Shown: positions 22,548-24,221 of the stretch, piece by piece
How the letters are laid out: every line of letters begins with the position of its first letter
Position numbering within the stretch: position 1 is the stretch's first letter
Origin: Phycisphaerae bacterium
Lineage (GTDB): Bacteria > Planctomycetota > Phycisphaerae > UBA1845 > UTPLA1
Assembly (NCBI GenBank): GCA_016935885.1
Contig: JAFGQA010000218.1
Coordinates: 1 to 24,221 of the forward strand
DNA length: 24,221 nucleotides
Direction of reading: 5' to 3'
Notes under the pieces: model-generated
The model's database searches: none
What the model was told of the DNA's origin: nothing
Seen by the model: the letters and a program-made list of their open reading frames with translations, nothing else
Position numbers and translations under genes: made by a program

Positions 22548-23563
22548 CCACACAACCCACCTGCGCGGCCGTCATCGGTGTCGGCCACATGGGGCGACAT
22601 CACGCGCGCCTTTACAGTGAACTCCCGCAATCGACACTTGTCGCGGTCGTGGACGCCAATGCCGAGCGGGCCTCCGAGTATGCCGACAAGTACGGTTGCG
22701 CGGCGCTGACTTCGGTGGACGAGTTGCCCGATACCGTCAAGGCGGTAACGGTCGCCGTGCCGACGATCTACCACGTCGAGGTCGCAGAGAAGCTTCTCCG
22801 CCGGGGCATCGCCGTCCTGGTCGAGAAGCCACTCGCCACGTGCGTCGAGGAGTGCGACAAGCTGCTGGCCTGCGCGAAGGAGACGGGCAGCCTGCTGTCC
22901 GTCGGACACACCGAGCGATTCAATCCCGTCGTGCGGGCGATCGAGCGCTTGAAGATCACGCCGCGCTACGTCGAGTCGCAACGTGTCAGCCCATTTCGAT
23001 TCCGTTCGGCAGACATCGGTGTCGTGGCCGATATGATGATCCACGACATCGATATCATCCTGCACCTCGTTCGGTCGCCCGTGGTGCGCGTGGACGCCGT
23101 GGGCGTCAACGTGTTGGCCAAGCACGAGGACGTCGCCAACGCGCGCGTCGTGTTTGAAAGCGGAGCGGTGGCGAACCTGGTCGCCTCCCGCCTTGCGCTG
23201 AAAACAGACCGGCGTCTTCGTGTGTTCAGCGAGACGGCCTACTGCTCGCTGGACTACCAGAGCAAGAGCGGCATCGTCGTCACGCGCGACGCGAATCTGG
23301 ATATCCTGTCCATCGCCAAGGACGCGAATCTGGACGACCTGAGCCAGATGGCTGACCTCGATTTCGGCAAGATGGTGAAAGTCGAGCCGCTGGTAGTGGA
23401 TGACGTCGAACCGCTGAAGGCCGAATTGGAGGCATTCCTGAACAGCGTCACGACAGGCGCCCCGCCCGCCGTCACGGCGGAAGACGGCGCCGCGGCGGTC
23501 CGGCTCGCGGCACAGATCGCCGAGGAGATCGCGGCCACCGAGTGGCCGAAGATCGCGTCCTGA
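22544..23563 (+). CDS. Gfo/Idh/MocA oxidoreductase, GnnA-like
   Basis: A 339-residue NAD(P)-dependent sugar dehydrogenase. The Rossmann loop GVGHMGRHHAR is at 12-22, the EKP motif at 94-96 (VLVEKPLATC), GHTERFNPVV at 121-130 and the catalytic DMMIHDIDIIL at 163-173. Its ATG overlaps the lpxA stop by 4 bases. This position and the GHTERFNP block match GnnA, the enzyme of Acidithiobacillus that oxidises UDP-GlcNAc at C3 before GnnB transaminates it to UDP-GlcNAc3N for amide-linked lipid A. No gnnB aminotransferase is in the window. The dehydrogenase family assignment is firm; the GnnA role is inferred from context. A small TCCTG/CAGGA stem (23558-23572) overlaps the stop but lacks a T-run. Confidence 0.9.
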   Translation: MTTQPTCAAVIGVGHMGRHHARLYSELPQSTLVAVVDANAERASEYADKYGCAALTSVDELPDTVKAVTVAVPTIYHVEVAEKLLRRGIAVLVEKPLATCVEECDKLLACAKETGSLLSVGHTERFNPVVRAIERLKITPRYVESQRVSPFRFRSADIGVVADMMIHDIDIILHLVRSPVVRVDAVGVNVLAKHEDVANARVVFESGAVANLVASRLALKTDRRLRVFSETAYCSLDYQSKSGIVVTRDANLDILSIAKDANLDDLSQMADLDFGKMVKVEPLVVDDVEPLKAELEAFLNSVTTGAPPAVTAEDGAAAVRLAAQIAEEIAATEWPKIAS

Positions 23564-23783
23564 GTCGCAGGACATCTTACGGCGTTGGGTCTACTTGAGG
23601 CATAGCCGGACCGCCTTCACCACACCGACGGATAGCTCGCGCTGTCCTTCGCGGGACGCTGGCGCTCATCAAGCAACACGGCGACCCGGATGGGCCTCTG
23701 CGCCGCGGGTCGTCGGGAGGACCGGCGAGACACATGCCGTTCTTCTAGCAACGGACCCGAGGTCGGTGATAACCAGATCCGCG

Positions 23784-23838
23784 GCCACTTCCGGCGGCAT
23801 TCGATTCTGGGTGCCAGGGGCGGCTTGTCCGCCCGTGC
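23784..23838 (+). repeat. repeat F joined to a family A hairpin
   Basis: GCCACTTCCGGCGGCATTCG begins the F repeat (relatives at 3204-3239 and 10161-10196). It runs directly into GGGTGCCAGG and GGCGG-CTTGT-CCGCC, a family A hairpin with a partly decayed stem (23809-23838). This copy shows that F and A belong to one larger unit. Confidence 0.65.
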
Positions 23839-24050
23839 TGTCTCTCCAGTGCCAGTAGACGCATAGCGCATCTCCACCGGCAGGCAAACCGTTGAGGAGC
23901 GCTTGTGAGGCCCTTGTCAAGGGCAAGCTGCCAGTGGAACCAGCCCAGACTGTCGCGGATCAGCGATAACCGGGTGTACGTCGTTTGAGTAGGTATGGCG
24001 AGGCGCTTAAGATCGCCCAAGACAAATCAGCTCGCAGCGACGTTCAAGAG

Positions 24051-24070
24051 CCCCCGGCCTTGGCCGGGGG
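24051..24070. terminator. strong G/C hairpin without T-run
   Basis: CCCCCGGCC (24051-24059) and GGCCGGGGG (24062-24070) are perfect reverse complements. No T-run follows on either strand, so a terminator role is doubtful. Confidence 0.3.
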
Positions 24071-24115
24071 GTAACCGGATGTCCGTGAGAACGTGCCCCC
24101 CGACCAAGCAGCCTG

Positions 24116-24221
24116 TCGGAAAAGGTGGAACGGGAATTGCGTTCATAAGGTTACGATCGTTGTGATTCTCGTAACTCCTTATTTTACGTTCCAGACCCCC
24201 GGCTTTTGGGGGCTTTTCCGA
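24116..24221. mobile_element. nested inverted-repeat element reaching the window edge (MITE or IS end)
   Basis: TCGGAAAAG (24116-24124) is the perfect inverse of CTTTTCCGA (24213-24221, the last bases). Further pairs nest inside: TGGAACG with CGTTCCA (24186-24192), and GTTACGA (24150-24156) with TCGTAAC (24169-24175). CCCCC-GGCTTTT-GGGGG followed by CTTTT (24196-24217) resembles an intrinsic terminator on the plus strand. No transposase frame is seen. The outer repeat may extend past the edge. Confidence 0.5.

Larger units (their letters stand above)
23564..24115. other. intergenic region with repeat F and A copies
   Basis: No gene is supported in this stretch. It holds a repeat F copy (23784-23816) fused to a family A hairpin (23809-23838), a one-armed A remnant on the minus strand (GCAAGCTGCCAGTGG, 23923-23937) and a G/C hairpin at 24051-24070. 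The short open frames here cross these repeats and have no recognisable domain. Confidence 0.6.

Noticed and set aside
23595..24020. Short open frames after the Gfo/Idh gene
   Set aside because: They cross repeat F and family A hairpins, overlap each other on both strands and have no recognisable domain or ribosome site.

Overview
GC-rich (roughly 60% by eye) bacterial chromosomal DNA from a Gram-negative, respiring organism. Lipid A genes, a lipoprotein diacylglyceryl transferase and complex I subunits show an outer membrane and an aerobic or anaerobic respiratory chain. The LpxC-FabZ fusion, the ASPIC/FG-GAP protein, the large insertion in Lgt, the abundance of dispersed palindromic repeats and the loose gene spacing together suggest Planctomycetota (perhaps Phycisphaerae-like) or a related PVC/FCB lineage. 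This placement is inference; no rRNA or marker set is present.

Layout. 91-2529 (minus strand): complex I genes in the order nuoI, nuoA, nuoB, nuoC, with a small inverted-repeat element between nuoI and nuoA. 2530-3359: an island of palindromic repeats. 3360-9672 (minus): a hyaluronan-synthase-like glycosyltransferase, a divergent orphan 2-oxoacid:acceptor oxidoreductase alpha-like protein, a periplasmic cyclophilin-FKBP fusion, panC, and lgt with a large insertion. 9673-10318: repeats plus a probable relic of the elongation factor P C-terminus. 10319-14032 (minus): type I-beta DAHP synthase, a RidA-family protein and an ASPIC/FG-GAP secreted protein whose promoter region carries an FNR-like palindrome. 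14033-14559: a composite inverted-repeat element. 14560-16191 (plus): sodium/solute symporter. 16240-17427 (minus): an unrecognised P-loop protein with a nucleoside-deoxyribosyltransferase-like C-terminal domain. 17746-18747 (plus): a secreted beta-solenoid (DUF4097-like) protein. 18748-19244: a second repeat island. 19245-23563 (plus): a tight lipid A operon, lpxD - lpxC/fabZ - lpxA - Gfo/Idh oxidoreductase (GnnA-like). 23564-24221: repeats and a strongly folded element cut by the window edge.

How the parts work together. The lipid A operon covers the first acylation and deacetylation steps plus FabZ, which supplies the acyl chains. The GnnA-like gene, coupled to lpxA by a 4-base overlap, suggests that 3-amino-UDP-GlcNAc is the acceptor, giving amide-linked lipid A. 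The nuo genes encode the hydrophilic connecting part of complex I (B, C, I) and one membrane subunit (A). The remaining genes look like separate housekeeping units rather than one pathway.

The most unusual content is the intergenic DNA. At least five families of short hairpin repeats recur in the gaps between genes, two of which share outer arms but have different cores. Among proteins, the P-loop/deoxyribosyltransferase-like fusion (16240-17427) and the divergent KorA-like orphan (6935-8089) deserve the closest look. No CRISPR array, tRNA, rRNA, integrase or transposase gene was seen.
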